Shown: positions 47,915 to 56,658, counted from the first letter of the stretch. The stretch is 64,000 nucleotides of DNA from SPCO01 sp964427285 (GCA_964427285.1 CAYRTS010000009.1:7545-71544); one strand, 5' to 3'. The notes: generated from the letters alone by a model not told the origin. Translations and numbers: made by a program.

Positions 47915-48817
47915 CTACGGCCCGGCTCGGTAGTCATGCGCGGGCGACTCCCGTACCGCGAACGCCATTGCGGGGGTGTTCCAGGCCACGCCGATCCGGC
48001 CCTGGCGATCCATCGTGATCAGGCCGCCGCGGGCGTTGACCCGGGCGAGCGTCGCGAGCGCGCGCTCAGCTGCCGACTGCGGTTCCAGCCCGCTGCCCAT
48101 CAGGTCGGCCGCGGTCTTGGCCAGGACGAGCGGGATGATCTTCTCGCCGTGCCCGGTCGTGGACGCGGCACCGGTCTCGTTGTCGGCGTACAGCCCCGCT
48201 CCGATGAATGGTGAGTCCCCTACCCGACCGGGCGGCTTGAACGGCATGCCGCCGGTGGACGTGCCGGCCGCGAGGTTGCCGGCCCGGTCGAGCGCGATGG
48301 CGCCGACAGTGTCGTGGCCGAACATCGTGCCCACCCAGTTCGGATCCGGATGCGCGCGACTCTCCTCCCAGATTGCCCGCTCGCGGTCCGAGATCAGGTC
48401 GCGTGGATCGCACGTCTCGACCCCGGCCCGCTCGGCGAACCGTCGCGCACCCTCGCCGGTGAAGACCGCGAACGGGCTTTCCAGCACGCGCCGGGCGAGC
48501 GTGATCGGATGCGGCACGCCGCGGACCGACGCAACCGAGCCGACTTCGAGGGCAGCGCCGTCCATCATCCCGGCATCGAGTTCGATGTCGCCATCCTCGT
48601 TGAGCGCCGAACCTCGCCCGGCGCCGAAGATGCCCGAGGCTTCGAGCTCTCGAACCGCTCGTTCGACGGCGTCCAGAGCGCTCCCCCGAGCCTCGAGCAC
48701 GGCCCATCCGGCCCGCGCGGCCGCCAGGCAGCCCTCGCGACAGCGGTCACGATCGGCCAGCGCAATATCGAGGGCGCCGCCATGGACCGCGATGGCGCCG
48801 GCGGAGTTGGTCCTCAT
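47915..48817 (-). CDS. Isoaspartyl peptidase / L-asparaginase (Ntn hydrolase)
   Basis: A 300-residue type-2 asparaginase. AIAVHGGAL at the N-terminus matches the conserved I-x-V-H-G-G-A. GHDTVGAIALDRAGNLAAGT near residue 173 holds the autocleavage site: the threonine after G-H-D is the new N-terminal nucleophile. STGGMPFKPPGRVGDSPFIG and TTGHGEKI follow, binding substrate. ATG 48817 is preferred over an upstream frame that overlaps the toxin gene. It lies 4 bases downstream of the PIN toxin stop, so it may be cotranscribed with the toxin-antitoxin pair. Hydrolyses isoaspartyl dipeptides or asparagine. Confidence 0.93.
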   Translation of the reverse strand: MRTNSAGAIAVHGGALDIALADRDRCREGCLAAARAGWAVLEARGSALDAVERAVRELEASGIFGAGRGSALNEDGDIELDAGMMDGAALEVGSVASVRGVPHPITLARRVLESPFAVFTGEGARRFAERAGVETCDPRDLISDRERAIWEESRAHPDPNWVGTMFGHDTVGAIALDRAGNLAAGTSTGGMPFKPPGRVGDSPFIGAGLYADNETGAASTTGHGEKIIPLVLAKTAADLMGSGLEPQSAAERALATLARVNARGGLITMDRQGRIGVAWNTPAMAFAVRESPAHDYRAGP

Positions 48818-48821
48818 CGCC

Positions 48822-49229
48822 TCACACTGGTGCCGGCAGAACACTGACGATATCCGTCTCGGAAAAGTCATCGCCTTTGAACAGGAGGGGCAAGCCCCGG
48901 ACCTTGGCCAGTGCATAGCTGAAGACATCTCCGAAGTTCAGCTCAGCCGCGTGCCCGCTGCCTTTGCCAAACGCCACGAAGGCCGCATAGGCCGCATCCA
49001 CTTCAGCGGGCCCGGGTGGCACCACCTCGAACATTGGCAATCGAATCAAGTCGTCCACCAGCACGACCGCGCGCTCCCCGCGGCGCCCGTGCACCGCCAT
49101 CCGCGCCTCGACCACCGACACGGAGCTGATCAGCACGCGGTCGGCGCGCTGCAGGACTTGAACGAAGGCCTCGCGTTCCGGTTCTGCGAACGCGATCGCG
49201 ACGATCGCGGACGTGTCAGCGACGATCAT
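48822..49229 (-). CDS. PIN-domain toxin (VapC-like)
   Basis: A 135-residue PIN protein. MIVADTSAIVAIAFAEPERE gives D5, SSVSVVEARMAVHGRRG near residue 36 the conserved glutamate, and ELNFGDVFSYALAKVRGLPL near residue 96 the G-D catalytic aspartate. LLFKGDDFSETDIVSV ends the domain. This is the Rv0624/VapC28-30-type subgroup (F-x-K-G-x-D-F). Antitoxin gene 20 bases upstream. Mg2+-dependent ribonuclease. Confidence 0.92.
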   Translation of the reverse strand: MIVADTSAIVAIAFAEPEREAFVQVLQRADRVLISSVSVVEARMAVHGRRGERAVVLVDDLIRLPMFEVVPPGPAEVDAAYAAFVAFGKGSGHAAELNFGDVFSYALAKVRGLPLLFKGDDFSETDIVSVLPAPV

Positions 49230-49249
49230 GTCGGCAAGCCGCGTTCGTC

Positions 49250-49483
49250 CTACGCCAACGGATCAGACGCGTCCGGTCGATCAGGGATTCGGTCGAGTTG
49301 CGCGAGCAGCGCCGCCATCCTGGCCGTCTGGTCGGTCGCATCGGCGGTCTCGCCGATCTCTGCAATCAGCCGATCCAGCGCTCGATCCACGACGGCCGTC
49401 TTGCTCAATCCCGTCCGCTTGGCCAAACGCTCGACTTTCCTGACCACGACAGGGTTGGCGATCTGCAATGCCATGTCATCCAT
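49250..49483 (-). CDS. VapB-type antitoxin (Rv0623-like)
   Basis: A 77-residue antitoxin. MALQIANPVVVRKVERLAKR is the N-terminal segment of the PSK/VapB family that pairs with this VapC subgroup; TGLSKTAVVDRALDRL follows. ATG 49483 (MDDMALQ) or 49474 (MALQ) may be the start. The upstream region carries GATCGTATTGAGATC-type repeats that could be the autoregulatory operator. Antitoxin-first order on the minus strand. Confidence 0.85.
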   Translation of the reverse strand: MDDMALQIANPVVVRKVERLAKRTGLSKTAVVDRALDRLIAEIGETADATDQTARMAALLAQLDRIPDRPDASDPLA

Positions 49484-49533
49484 CGTGACTGTTGATCTCA
49501 ATACGATCAATATCCATCACAAAGTTGGAGCCG

Positions 49534-50649
49534 TCACGTGTTCAGTACCTCGCTGATGGGTCCGGTGGCCTTGAGGCCGTGACCGGTCAGCGCGAGAACA
49601 ACCGTCTCGCCCAGCCTCGACGATCGAGCCAGGCCGGCACGTGCGGCGGCCGACGTCGGTTCCACGAACAGGCCCTGGGCGAGCAACTCACGCAGGGATA
49701 GGCGGAGGTCGTCGTCTGAGACCTCGACGATGTCGCCGCCGGTCTCGCGGATTGCGGCCAGGATCTGCCGTGAGCGTGGCGGTCGGGCGATCCGAATGCC
49801 TTCCGCGATCGTCACGCCGGGATCTACAGCCACGGCATCGGGTTCGCCGGCCCGAAACGCACGGGCGAGAGGCGCGCAGGCGACGCTCTGAACGCCGACC
49901 AAACGAGGGACCCGATCGATCAAACCCGCCTCGCGCAGGCGCCTAAATCCAAGATGGGCGCCAAGTAGTAGCGTGCCCCCGCCCAGCGGCGCGATGACGG
50001 CGTCTGGCGCCCGCCGTCCCAGCTGCTCGAACACCTCGTACGCGAACGTGGCCGTGCCGGCGAGGAAGGCCGGTTGCCAGAGGTGCGAGGCATAGGCGAC
50101 GTCCGGACCGGCCCCATCGAGTGCGGCGCGGGCGGCATCCCCTGCGGCAGACCGCAGGCCCGGCACCGCCACCACGATCGCGCCGTGTGCCCTGACCTGG
50201 AGCAGCTTTGCTGGCGACGCATCGGCGGGCACGAACACACGTGCCCGAAGCCCTCCGCGCGCCGCGTAGGCGGCGAATGACGCGCCGGCGTTGCCCGATG
50301 AGTCGGCGATGATCTCGCGGACACCGCGGGCGCGTAGCCACGATACGGTCACGGTCGTCCCGCGGTCCTTGAAGGAGCCCGTCGGGAGTCTGCCTTCGAG
50401 CTTCGCGAAGATGGTCCGGCCGTCGTTGGGTAGTTCGACCATGGCCGTCTGTGGCTCACCAAGCTTGACTGGATCGCCTGGGGGCAGCCAGCCCCGATAT
50501 CGCCAGACCCCGCCCGCGCCGGCCGTGGCGAAGGTCGATGCGTCCGCTAGGGGAAGCTCGAGCTCCAGCGGTGACGCGCATGCAGCACACCGCCACGGCG
50601 CCAGGCCCGTCGCCGGGGAACCGCACGACCCGCAGCGCAACTCGGTCAC
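49534..50649 (-). CDS. thrC: Threonine synthase
   Basis: A 371-residue PLP enzyme converting O-phosphohomoserine to threonine. An N-terminal zinc ribbon (CGSC near residue 6, CAAC near residue 22) precedes the fold-type II core. RLPTGSFKDRGTTVTVSWLR near residue 88 holds the Schiff-base lysine, IIADSSGNAGASFAAYAARG near residue 112 the phosphate loop, and PLGGGTLLLGAHLGFRRL the cofactor-binding glycines. GTG 50649 has AGGAGACC upstream. It may instead be a threonine synthase-like ammonia lyase, but the zinc ribbon favours ThrC. Stands alone, surrounded by toxin-antitoxin modules. Confidence 0.88.
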   Translation of the reverse strand: MTELRCGSCGSPATGLAPWRCAACASPLELELPLADASTFATAGAGGVWRYRGWLPPGDPVKLGEPQTAMVELPNDGRTIFAKLEGRLPTGSFKDRGTTVTVSWLRARGVREIIADSSGNAGASFAAYAARGGLRARVFVPADASPAKLLQVRAHGAIVVAVPGLRSAAGDAARAALDGAGPDVAYASHLWQPAFLAGTATFAYEVFEQLGRRAPDAVIAPLGGGTLLLGAHLGFRRLREAGLIDRVPRLVGVQSVACAPLARAFRAGEPDAVAVDPGVTIAEGIRIARPPRSRQILAAIRETGGDIVEVSDDDLRLSLRELLAQGLFVEPTSAAARAGLARSSRLGETVVLALTGHGLKATGPISEVLNT

Positions 50650-50733
50650 GTGGTCTCCTGATGCTCCAGCACGATCGACTGGATGCAGGTGATCATCGCA
50701 GCTCCATTGACACACGAGGACCGGAGCTCATAG

Positions 50734-50754
50734 ACTAAGTTCTCTCAACTAAGT
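50734..50754. promoter_or_regulatory. Direct repeat upstream of the Phd-type antitoxin
   Basis: ACTAAGT at 50734-50740 and again at 50748-50754, a 14-base period. Phd/YefM antitoxins often repress from such repeats near their promoters. Start codon at 50771. Binding is inference. Confidence 0.4.
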
Positions 50755-50770
50755 CCTATGAGGGTTCGTC

Positions 50771-51010
50771 ATGGATACCGTCAACATCCATCAAGCCAAG
50801 ACCCAGCTCTCGAAGCTCGTCGATCAGGCTGCCAAGGGCGAACCGTTCGTGATCGCCAAGGCGGGCAAGCCAATGGTCAAGGTTGCGGCGCTCGATGCGC
50901 CAGTGGCACCGCGGCGGCTGGGGTTCATGGCAGGCGAGATCTCCGTGCCGGAAGACTTCAACCGAATGGGCGAGGACGAGATCGCGGCGCTGCTCGGTGA
51001 CGAGGGATGA
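50771..51010 (+). CDS. Phd/YefM-family antitoxin
   Basis: A 79-residue antitoxin. MDTVNIHQAKTQLSKLVDQA is the classic Phd N-terminus, then GEPFVIAKAGKPMVKVAAL near residue 23. The C-terminal tail GEISVPEDFNRMGEDEIAAL would bind the toxin. It overlaps the PIN toxin gene by 4 bases (ATGA). Confidence 0.92.
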   Translation: MDTVNIHQAKTQLSKLVDQAAKGEPFVIAKAGKPMVKVAALDAPVAPRRLGFMAGEISVPEDFNRMGEDEIAALLGDEG

Positions 51011-51393
51011 AGTTCCTCCTGGACACCCAGATCCTTCTGTGGGCAGCCGGCCAGCCGGAGCGCCTTTCCGCATCGGCCCGCGCCATCCTGGACGACCCGG
51101 GCAATGAGCTTCTCTTCAGCGCCGCGAGCCTGTGGGAGATTGCCATCAAGAAGACCCTGGGCCGAACGGACTTCGTCGTCGAACCGCGCCTCCTGCGCCG
51201 GGGACTACTGGATAACGGGTACATCGAGGTGCCCGTGACGAGCCAACATGCGGTGAACATCGATGGCTTGCCGCCGCTTCACAAGGATCCTTTCGACCGC
51301 TTGCTGTTGGCCCAGGCCTTGAGCGAGGGCATCACGTTCCTGACAGGCGACGAGCAGTTGACCCGCTATCCCGGGCCCGTGCGCAGGGTCTGA
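51007..51393 (+). CDS. PIN-domain toxin paired with Phd antitoxin
   Basis: A 128-residue PIN ribonuclease. MKFLLDTQILLWAAGQPERL gives D6, FSAASLWEIAIKKTLGRTDF near residue 37 the glutamate, and HKDPFDRLLLAQALSEGITF near residue 92 the D-P-F-D catalytic segment. FLTGDEQLTRYP ends the fold. This is the D-T-(H/Q)-x-L-L-W subgroup that always pairs with Phd-type antitoxins. ATG coupled to the antitoxin stop. Confidence 0.93.
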   Translation: MKFLLDTQILLWAAGQPERLSASARAILDDPGNELLFSAASLWEIAIKKTLGRTDFVVEPRLLRRGLLDNGYIEVPVTSQHAVNIDGLPPLHKDPFDRLLLAQALSEGITFLTGDEQLTRYPGPVRRV

Positions 51394-51405
51394 GCGGGAC
51401 CCGCC

Positions 51406-51612
51406 TCAGTTGTCTGTGGTCACCCGATCGCCGGACGAGGGACGCCGGCCCCGCGCGTCCGGCACCGGCACCACGAGGCAACCTTCTTTTCCGGCGGCTG
51501 CCACGAGCGCCGGATCTGACGTGGCCAAGCGCTGACCGAGAGCGAGGGCGCTCGCCAGGGCAACGCAATCGGCCAGAGACAGCGGGCGCCGAGTCCGATG
51601 GTAGTGGCGCGC
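51406..51612 (-). pseudogene. C-terminal remnant of a PIN-domain toxin
   Basis: On the minus strand an open stretch of 68 codons, with no start codon and an in-frame TGA at 51615-51613 just upstream, reads HRTRRPLSLADCVALASALA and then GQRLATSDPALVAAAG. These are the third and fourth acidic segments of a PIN domain (S-L-A-D, A-T-S-D). The N-terminal half and any antitoxin are missing. A fourth, inactivated toxin locus next to an intact one. Confidence 0.7.
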
Positions 51613-51644
51613 TCAACGCGTGTTCACCTCCGACCCACCACCCT

Positions 51645-52709
51645 TCAAGCGGGAGGAAATGCGACCGCCGCCCCGCTGGCCGCCGATCGATCGGCCGCCA
51701 CGACCATTTCGACGGCGGCGCGTCCGTCGCGGCCGGTCACGACCGGTTCCCGTCCCTCGCGGATGGCCCCGGCGAAGTCCTCGACCTGGGCGGCGAAGCC
51801 CTTGAGACGGTTTGGATCGAGATAGTCGCCCAGAAAGTTGAAGGCGACCTGCTCGGCGACCACCCGCCAGTCCGAACCACTGCCGAGGCGGACCGCACCG
51901 TAGTGGTCCGCCTCGATGATCCCGGCTGAACCGATGACCCGGGTCGAGTCGTTGGGGACGAGGCCCGGCTCCGGAACCTCGTAGGTCATCAGCATCTGGA
52001 CCATCACGCCGTTGGCCATCCGGTACTGGACCATCGCCGAGAGGTCGACCGGCGGCGGTGTGCCGTAGGTTCGATAGTCGGCGTAGACACTGACCGGCTC
52101 GGAGCCAGTGAGCCAGCGGACGGCATCGGTCTCGTGGACCCCCCAATCGAGGAACTGCGAGCCCTCCGCGGGATCGAACGCCCAATCCTTTCGCGGGATG
52201 ATGACGCGCCCGGTCGCCTCGTCGACGACATCCTCGAGCAGGAAACCGGTCCACGCACCCTGCATCTGGATCATCCGGATCTCACCGATCGAGCCGTCGT
52301 CGACCAGTCGCTTCATCGCCAGCGGCGCATCACGAAAGCGGGTCACGAAGTTGACGGTCAACTGCACGCCGGCGACCGTGCAGGCGGCGATGATCGCGTC
52401 GCACTCGGCGACCGAGAGGGCCATCGGCTTCTCGATGTAGACATGCTTGCCGGCGGCCGCGGCGGCCAGGGCCTGGGGCAGGTGCGCCGTGTGCGGCGAG
52501 GTGATGACAACGGCCTCGACATCGGGGCGGGCGAGGAGCGCTTCGAAGGAGGCCTCGGCCGGGACGCCAAATTCCTCGCCCAGGGCCGGCGCGCGTTTCC
52601 CGCCCCAGACCGACACCAGCCGGCCGTTGGGCACGTGACGGGTCAGGCAGGCCGCGTAGGTCCGCCCCATGTAGCCGGAACCGATGAGGCCCATCCCGAC
52701 CCGGTTCAT
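51645..52709 (-). CDS. Gfo/Idh/MocA-family oxidoreductase
   Basis: A 354-residue dehydrogenase. MGLIGSGYMGRTYAA at the N-terminus, YIEKPMALSVAECDAI near residue 92, and FLDWGVHETDAVRWLTGSEP near residue 185 are all canonical. ATG 52709 overlaps the PIG-L stop (ATGA), placing it last in the five-gene operon driven from 56583. Closely related to the 56659 protein across the operator (shared EKPMALSVAECDAI). Likely oxidises a sugar acid or its aldehyde precursor. Confidence 0.93.
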   Translation of the reverse strand: MNRVGMGLIGSGYMGRTYAACLTRHVPNGRLVSVWGGKRAPALGEEFGVPAEASFEALLARPDVEAVVITSPHTAHLPQALAAAAAGKHVYIEKPMALSVAECDAIIAACTVAGVQLTVNFVTRFRDAPLAMKRLVDDGSIGEIRMIQMQGAWTGFLLEDVVDEATGRVIIPRKDWAFDPAEGSQFLDWGVHETDAVRWLTGSEPVSVYADYRTYGTPPPVDLSAMVQYRMANGVMVQMLMTYEVPEPGLVPNDSTRVIGSAGIIEADHYGAVRLGSGSDWRVVAEQVAFNFLGDYLDPNRLKGFAAQVEDFAGAIREGREPVVTGRDGRAAVEMVVAADRSAASGAAVAFPPA

Positions 52710-53443
52710 GACGCCGATCCGGGCGCGCCGGCCGAACTGTCTCCCGCCGACAGATCCACGCCGCTCACCAGGGCGTCCACCTTCCCCCCGATCCGTTCCG
52801 GCTCGCCCGGCAGGTCCTCAGCCGGGGGCAGCCGGCGGAACGGGACGGCGAAGACGGCATCGAACGCTTCGGCGTGGCGAGACGGCCAGCCGATGTCCAG
52901 GGCGTAGCGCATCCCCTGCCCAACCTCCCACTCAACGAGGTCGCGCGGCCACTCGTCCTCGAGTCCGCGGGTCATGATCGCGGCCAACTCGATCTTCCTG
53001 GCGACGACCGAGGTCGGCAGGTCGATCCACACGTTTGGCTTGAATTCCAGGGTGGTCGAGGCGATCGGGAAGCGAAGCACGCGGCTCTTGTAGGCAAAGG
53101 TCCCCGCCAGGTCGACGGCATCGAGCAGCGCGCGTCCGGTGGTTGTGTGGTCAGCGGTCCAGTCGCCGGTGGCGGGCGGCCCGAAGACATACGTCGGCCG
53201 ACGCGCCCGCAGGATCTCGGCGAGCGCCTCCTTGACCCGAACCGCGTGGTCGGAGATGCGGTGATAGGGCGCGTCGAGGAACTCGATCGTGGCTCCAAAG
53301 GCCGCGGCCACGTCGCGGGCGGCCGTCTGCTGGATCGACGAGACGGCCACGATGTGGATCTCGTCGTCGGCATGGGTCAGCAGCGTGCCGCCAAGGCCGT
53401 AGATGAAGTCATCGGTGTGTGGCGTAACCACGAGGATCTGCAC
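52706..53443 (-). CDS. PIG-L/LmbE-family deacetylase
   Basis: A 245-residue zinc-dependent N-deacetylase-like protein. ILVVTPHTDDFIYGLGGTLL holds the H-T-D-D version of the H-P-D-D motif, with both aspartates intact, unlike the 14755 paralogue. EILRARRPTYVFGPPATGDWTADHTTTGRA contributes the second histidine of the zinc site (D-H-T-T-T-G-R) in its last third. GTG 53443 has AGGAGG five bases upstream. It removes an acyl group from an amino-sugar or similar compound. Lies between RraA and Gfo/Idh genes. Confidence 0.9.
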   Translation of the reverse strand: MQILVVTPHTDDFIYGLGGTLLTHADDEIHIVAVSSIQQTAARDVAAAFGATIEFLDAPYHRISDHAVRVKEALAEILRARRPTYVFGPPATGDWTADHTTTGRALLDAVDLAGTFAYKSRVLRFPIASTTLEFKPNVWIDLPTSVVARKIELAAIMTRGLEDEWPRDLVEWEVGQGMRYALDIGWPSRHAEAFDAVFAVPFRRLPPAEDLPGEPERIGGKVDALVSGVDLSAGDSSAGAPGSAS

Positions 53444-53488
53444 TGGTCCCTCCTTGAAATTCGGCGGCTGCTGGCGGTTCGAATCAGG

Positions 53489-54247
53489 TCAGTCGGTCGT
53501 TCCCTCCCGGACGACCCGGCGAAGCGTCTCGGACGATGATTCGTCGCCGCCGAGAAAACCCGGTTCGTTGGCGGCGTACCAGGCGCGGATCTGGGCTGCC
53601 GTCAACCCGGGCGTATCCAGCAGGGCCGTGACGGAGGCCTCCAGCGCGCGGAACCCAGGCAGCCCGGCGATCACGGCATCGGCGGCGTCGGCCGGAACCC
53701 GCAGAACGCCGGTCCGGTCTGCCACCAGCAGATCGCCGGTCGCGACCCGGAGCGAGCCGACGTTGACCGGTCGCCCGAAGGCGGCCATTCGCATGTCGTC
53801 ATAGGCCGGCACGATCCCGGTGGCGTAGACCGGGAATGACAGGCGCTCGATCCCCGCGATGTCGATGACGCTGCCCGCGAGGACGGCACCCGCGGCGCCC
53901 AGCACCTGGAACTCGCGCATCATCCCGTCACCGGCGATCCCGCTTCGACCGGGTCGGGCGCCCGTATCGGCCAGGACCGCGATGGCTGGGCGCGCCATCG
54001 CCTCGAGAGCCTCGAGCATTGCCACGTAATCCCCGTTGGGAGCGTCCGACTCGCCGCCCGTCCACTCCGAGGTCACGGCATACCCCACGATCGTGCCGAG
54101 CCCCGGGAAGAGGCAGCGCAGCTCCGGGCCGCTGTAGCTGCCCGGCTCGGCCCGCCCGAGCCCCTTGAGCACGTTGTAGATCGTCGCCGTGTCCAGCTCC
54201 CGAAGCCCGTTGAGGGTCGACGGTCCCACGACGGCTGTCGCGCTCAC
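53489..54247 (-). CDS. RraA-family protein (4-hydroxy-4-methyl-2-oxoglutarate aldolase-like)
   Basis: A 252-residue RraA-fold protein. LDTATIYNVLKGLGRAEPGS near residue 18 and GTIVGYAVTSEWTGGE near residue 51 open the fold. GARPGRSGIAGDGMMREFQV near residue 95 occupies the active-site loop, and GDLLVADRTGVLRVPADAAD near residue 184 is the classic closing motif. Class II pyruvate aldolases of this family split 4-hydroxy-2-oxo acids using Mg2+. The C-terminal 40 residues are extra. Lies 18 bases downstream of the DapA-family gene in the same operon. Confidence 0.88.
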   Translation of the reverse strand: MSATAVVGPSTLNGLRELDTATIYNVLKGLGRAEPGSYSGPELRCLFPGLGTIVGYAVTSEWTGGESDAPNGDYVAMLEALEAMARPAIAVLADTGARPGRSGIAGDGMMREFQVLGAAGAVLAGSVIDIAGIERLSFPVYATGIVPAYDDMRMAAFGRPVNVGSLRVATGDLLVADRTGVLRVPADAADAVIAGLPGFRALEASVTALLDTPGLTAAQIRAWYAANEPGFLGGDESSSETLRRVVREGTTD

Positions 54248-54265
54248 CCCATCACCTCGTCGTGT

Positions 54266-55207
54266 TCAGCGCGGCGCGGCGGCCGTGCCGTCCTCGAGCC
54301 AGTCGGCGTACTTCTCGTCGAGCAGGCGTCGGCAGGCCTGGTAGTCGTCCTCGGTGAAACCCTGGTACGGCGAGAGGAGACGGAGCGGGAACTCCGGCAG
54401 CATGCCGAGCTTGACCAGCATCTTGTCGTAGGCGCCGTCCATATGCGGCCCTGGCGCGGGCTGCGCCCAAAGCTCTGTGCCCATGGCCTGGAACGCATGC
54501 TGGAGCCGCATCAGCTCAGCGGCATCGCGGGTCCGGCCGGCTTCGAACAGTGCCCGGGTCATCCGTGGCGACAACTCCGCGTAGGAGGCCAGGAGCGAGC
54601 ATTCCCCGAACATCGATCCGTGCGGGAAGTTGCCCTCGCCCATGAAGTGCTGGAGGTCGCCCGCGTCGCGGATCAGCTCCTCGGCGGCAGCGATGCCCCC
54701 ACCGGTCGTCTTGGTGGCGACCAGGTTGGGCACCGCGGGAATGATCCGGGCATAGTCGCGGCCGCCCAGCACCCGCTTGGTTCGTGGCAGGTTGTAGTGG
54801 AGAAATCGCGAGTCAGGGAACTGCCCGCAGACGTCCGTGAAGAACCGCAGCAGCTCGCCGTCATTGAGCGGCCCCCATGACGGCAGCGAGATCTGGAAGA
54901 TCCGGAACCCGACATCGTGCGCGTACTGGATCCGTTCGAGGATCTGCGGGGTCGAGAGCCCGATCACGCCAACCATCGGATTCAGGTCGGGCGCCCGCGT
55001 CTCCTCGTAGAACAGGTCAACGACCTGGCGGAAGCGGCGCGTGTCGACGGCGTAGCCCTCGCCACCGGTCCCGAAGACGTAGAGGTGCTGGAAGCCGGCC
55101 GCCAGGACCTCACGAACCTCGGCGCGGAAGATCTCCTCGACCAGCTCAAATCGCTCGTCCCACGGAGATGGGCAGGCGACCAGGATCGCCTGGGGGTAAC
55201 GGGCCAT
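54266..55207 (-). CDS. Dihydrodipicolinate synthase (DapA)-superfamily lyase
   Basis: A 313-residue TIM-barrel aldolase with a complete active site: FLHYNLPRTKRVLGG near residue 135 gives the catalytic tyrosine and substrate loop, and NLVATKTTGGG near residue 160 the Schiff-base lysine. GTGGEGYAVDTRRF near residue 47 carries the T-G-E segment. Likely a 2-keto-3-deoxy sugar-acid aldolase or dehydratase. ATG 55207 overlaps the aminotransferase stop. Unlike the 4756 paralogue, its tyrosine is present. Confidence 0.9.
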   Translation of the reverse strand: MARYPQAILVACPSPWDERFELVEEIFRAEVREVLAAGFQHLYVFGTGGEGYAVDTRRFRQVVDLFYEETRAPDLNPMVGVIGLSTPQILERIQYAHDVGFRIFQISLPSWGPLNDGELLRFFTDVCGQFPDSRFLHYNLPRTKRVLGGRDYARIIPAVPNLVATKTTGGGIAAAEELIRDAGDLQHFMGEGNFPHGSMFGECSLLASYAELSPRMTRALFEAGRTRDAAELMRLQHAFQAMGTELWAQPAPGPHMDGAYDKMLVKLGMLPEFPLRLLSPYQGFTEDDYQACRRLLDEKYADWLEDGTAAAPR

Positions 55208-56556
55208 CAGCTTGCCCCTGCCGCGACCTGCGCGCCTCGACGCGGCAGCCGGCGGGCGGCCAGCTCCCCGAGAACATCCTCAGCCGCCTGGAGCATCCGG
55301 GCGACATCCTCGTCCGAGTGCGCCGCCATCAGGTGATTCCGTTTGAGATTGAGCGGGAGCATCAGAAACCCTCGATCCGTCATGCCTTGATGGAACGCCA
55401 CGTACAGCTCGGCGTCACTGGTCAGCGCGTCATCGAACGAGCGGACCTCGCCCTCGGTGAAATAGGTCACGAAGACCGAGCCAAAGCTCTGCGGGTGGGC
55501 GATCAGGCCCAGTCGATCGACGATCGCCGCCAGGCTCGCCTGGATCGATGCGCCGAGGCGGAAGAGGCGGCGGTGGATGGCGCGATCATCGGCTTCGAGG
55601 ATCTCGATCGTGGCGAGGGCCGCCGCCAGCGACATCGGGTGCCCGTTGAATGTGCCGCCGAACATGACCGTGCCACCCGGCCGGGTGTTGAAGCGCTCCA
55701 TCAGGTCGGCGCGTCCGCACAGGACGGCCAGTGGGTAGCCGTTGGCGATCGCCTTGGCGAAGGTTGACAGATCAGGCCGGACGCCGGCAATCGCCTGGTA
55801 CCCACCCAGATCGTGGCGGAACCCGGTGACCACCTCGTCGAAGATGAGCACGGAGCCGGCGTCCGTGGTCGTCCGGCGCAGGGCCGCGAGGAACTCGGGC
55901 GTCGGCACCACGCACCCGATCGTGTGGATGATCGGCTCAAGGATGACCGCGGCGATCTCGTGACCACGCTCGCGCATCAGCGCCTCGAGCGCCTCGACGT
56001 CGTTGAACGGGAGGACCACCAGCCAGTCGAGCGCCTGGGGCAGGATCCCGGCCGAGATCGGGTCCGTGGAGCCAAGCTTGTCCGGCTGGCTGATCACGTT
56101 GGCCGCGATGTAGTCGTGCCAGCCGTGGTAGCAGCCCTGGAATTTGACGATCAGCGGCCGACCGGTCGCCGCTCGCGACACGCGGATTGCGTGGTATGTG
56201 ACTTCGGAGCCGGTGCTCGCGAACAGGACCCGCTCCGCCGACGGGACGTGCTGCTGGATCTTCTCGGCCAGGGCGATCTCGAGTTCCGTTGAACCCGCGC
56301 CAACCACATCGAGCTCCTTCGCCGTCTCCATGGCCCGTTCTCTGACCACATCGTCAGCGTGGCCCAGGATGATCGGGCCGAACCCAGCGTGGAAGTCGAC
56401 GTACTCGCGCCCCTCGGCGTCCCAGATGTGGCTTCCTCTTGCCCGCGTAAAGACGCGAGGCGGCTCCAGGAAGCGGAGACTGGACGAGACGCCGCCCGGG
56501 ATTAACTCCTGGGCACGTGCCGCGAGCGCGGCCGAGCGAACGTGGGCGGACGTCAT
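55207..56556 (-). CDS. Class III aminotransferase (glutamate-1-semialdehyde aminomutase-like)
   Basis: A 449-residue fold-type I PLP enzyme. RVLFASTGSEVTYHAIRVSR near residue 110 is the phosphate loop, SVLIFDEVVTGFRHDLGGYQ near residue 235 holds the PLP-pairing aspartate, and LSTFAKAIANGYPLAVLCGR near residue 265 the Schiff-base lysine. VMFGGTFNGHPMSLAAALAT follows. It resembles GSA aminomutase and beta/omega-amino-acid transaminases. No heme-pathway genes are nearby, so a catabolic amino-acid or amino-sugar-acid role is more likely. First gene of the operon 56556-51645, with the operator upstream. Confidence 0.9.
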   Translation of the reverse strand: MTSAHVRSAALAARAQELIPGGVSSSLRFLEPPRVFTRARGSHIWDAEGREYVDFHAGFGPIILGHADDVVRERAMETAKELDVVGAGSTELEIALAEKIQQHVPSAERVLFASTGSEVTYHAIRVSRAATGRPLIVKFQGCYHGWHDYIAANVISQPDKLGSTDPISAGILPQALDWLVVLPFNDVEALEALMRERGHEIAAVILEPIIHTIGCVVPTPEFLAALRRTTTDAGSVLIFDEVVTGFRHDLGGYQAIAGVRPDLSTFAKAIANGYPLAVLCGRADLMERFNTRPGGTVMFGGTFNGHPMSLAAALATIEILEADDRAIHRRLFRLGASIQASLAAIVDRLGLIAHPQSFGSVFVTYFTEGEVRSFDDALTSDAELYVAFHQGMTDRGFLMLPLNLKRNHLMAAHSDEDVARMLQAAEDVLGELAARRLPRRGAQVAAGAS

Positions 56557-56582
56557 CGCCGGCGGACGGATCGCATCAGGTT

Positions 56583-56602
56583 GTACATTGTCGACAATCT
56601 AC
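56583..56602. promoter_or_regulatory. GntR-type operator, site 4
   Basis: GTACATTGTCGACAATCTAC, palindromic except at the outer fourth position. It lies between the divergent aminotransferase operon and a Gfo/Idh gene. Its minus-strand right half is the -10 box TAGATT. Confidence 0.83.
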
Positions 56603-56625
56603 GGTCGGGGGCCGGCGGGCGTCAA
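56596..56625 (-). promoter_or_regulatory. Promoter of the aminotransferase operon
   Basis: On the minus strand TTGACG (56625-56620), 18 bases, TAGATT (56601-56596). The -10 box is inside operator site 4. The layout is identical to the FMN oxidase promoter at 45246-45217. Confidence 0.58.
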
Positions 56626-56658
56626 GCGCCGGACGCGTCGTGGGATAGGAGGACGGCC

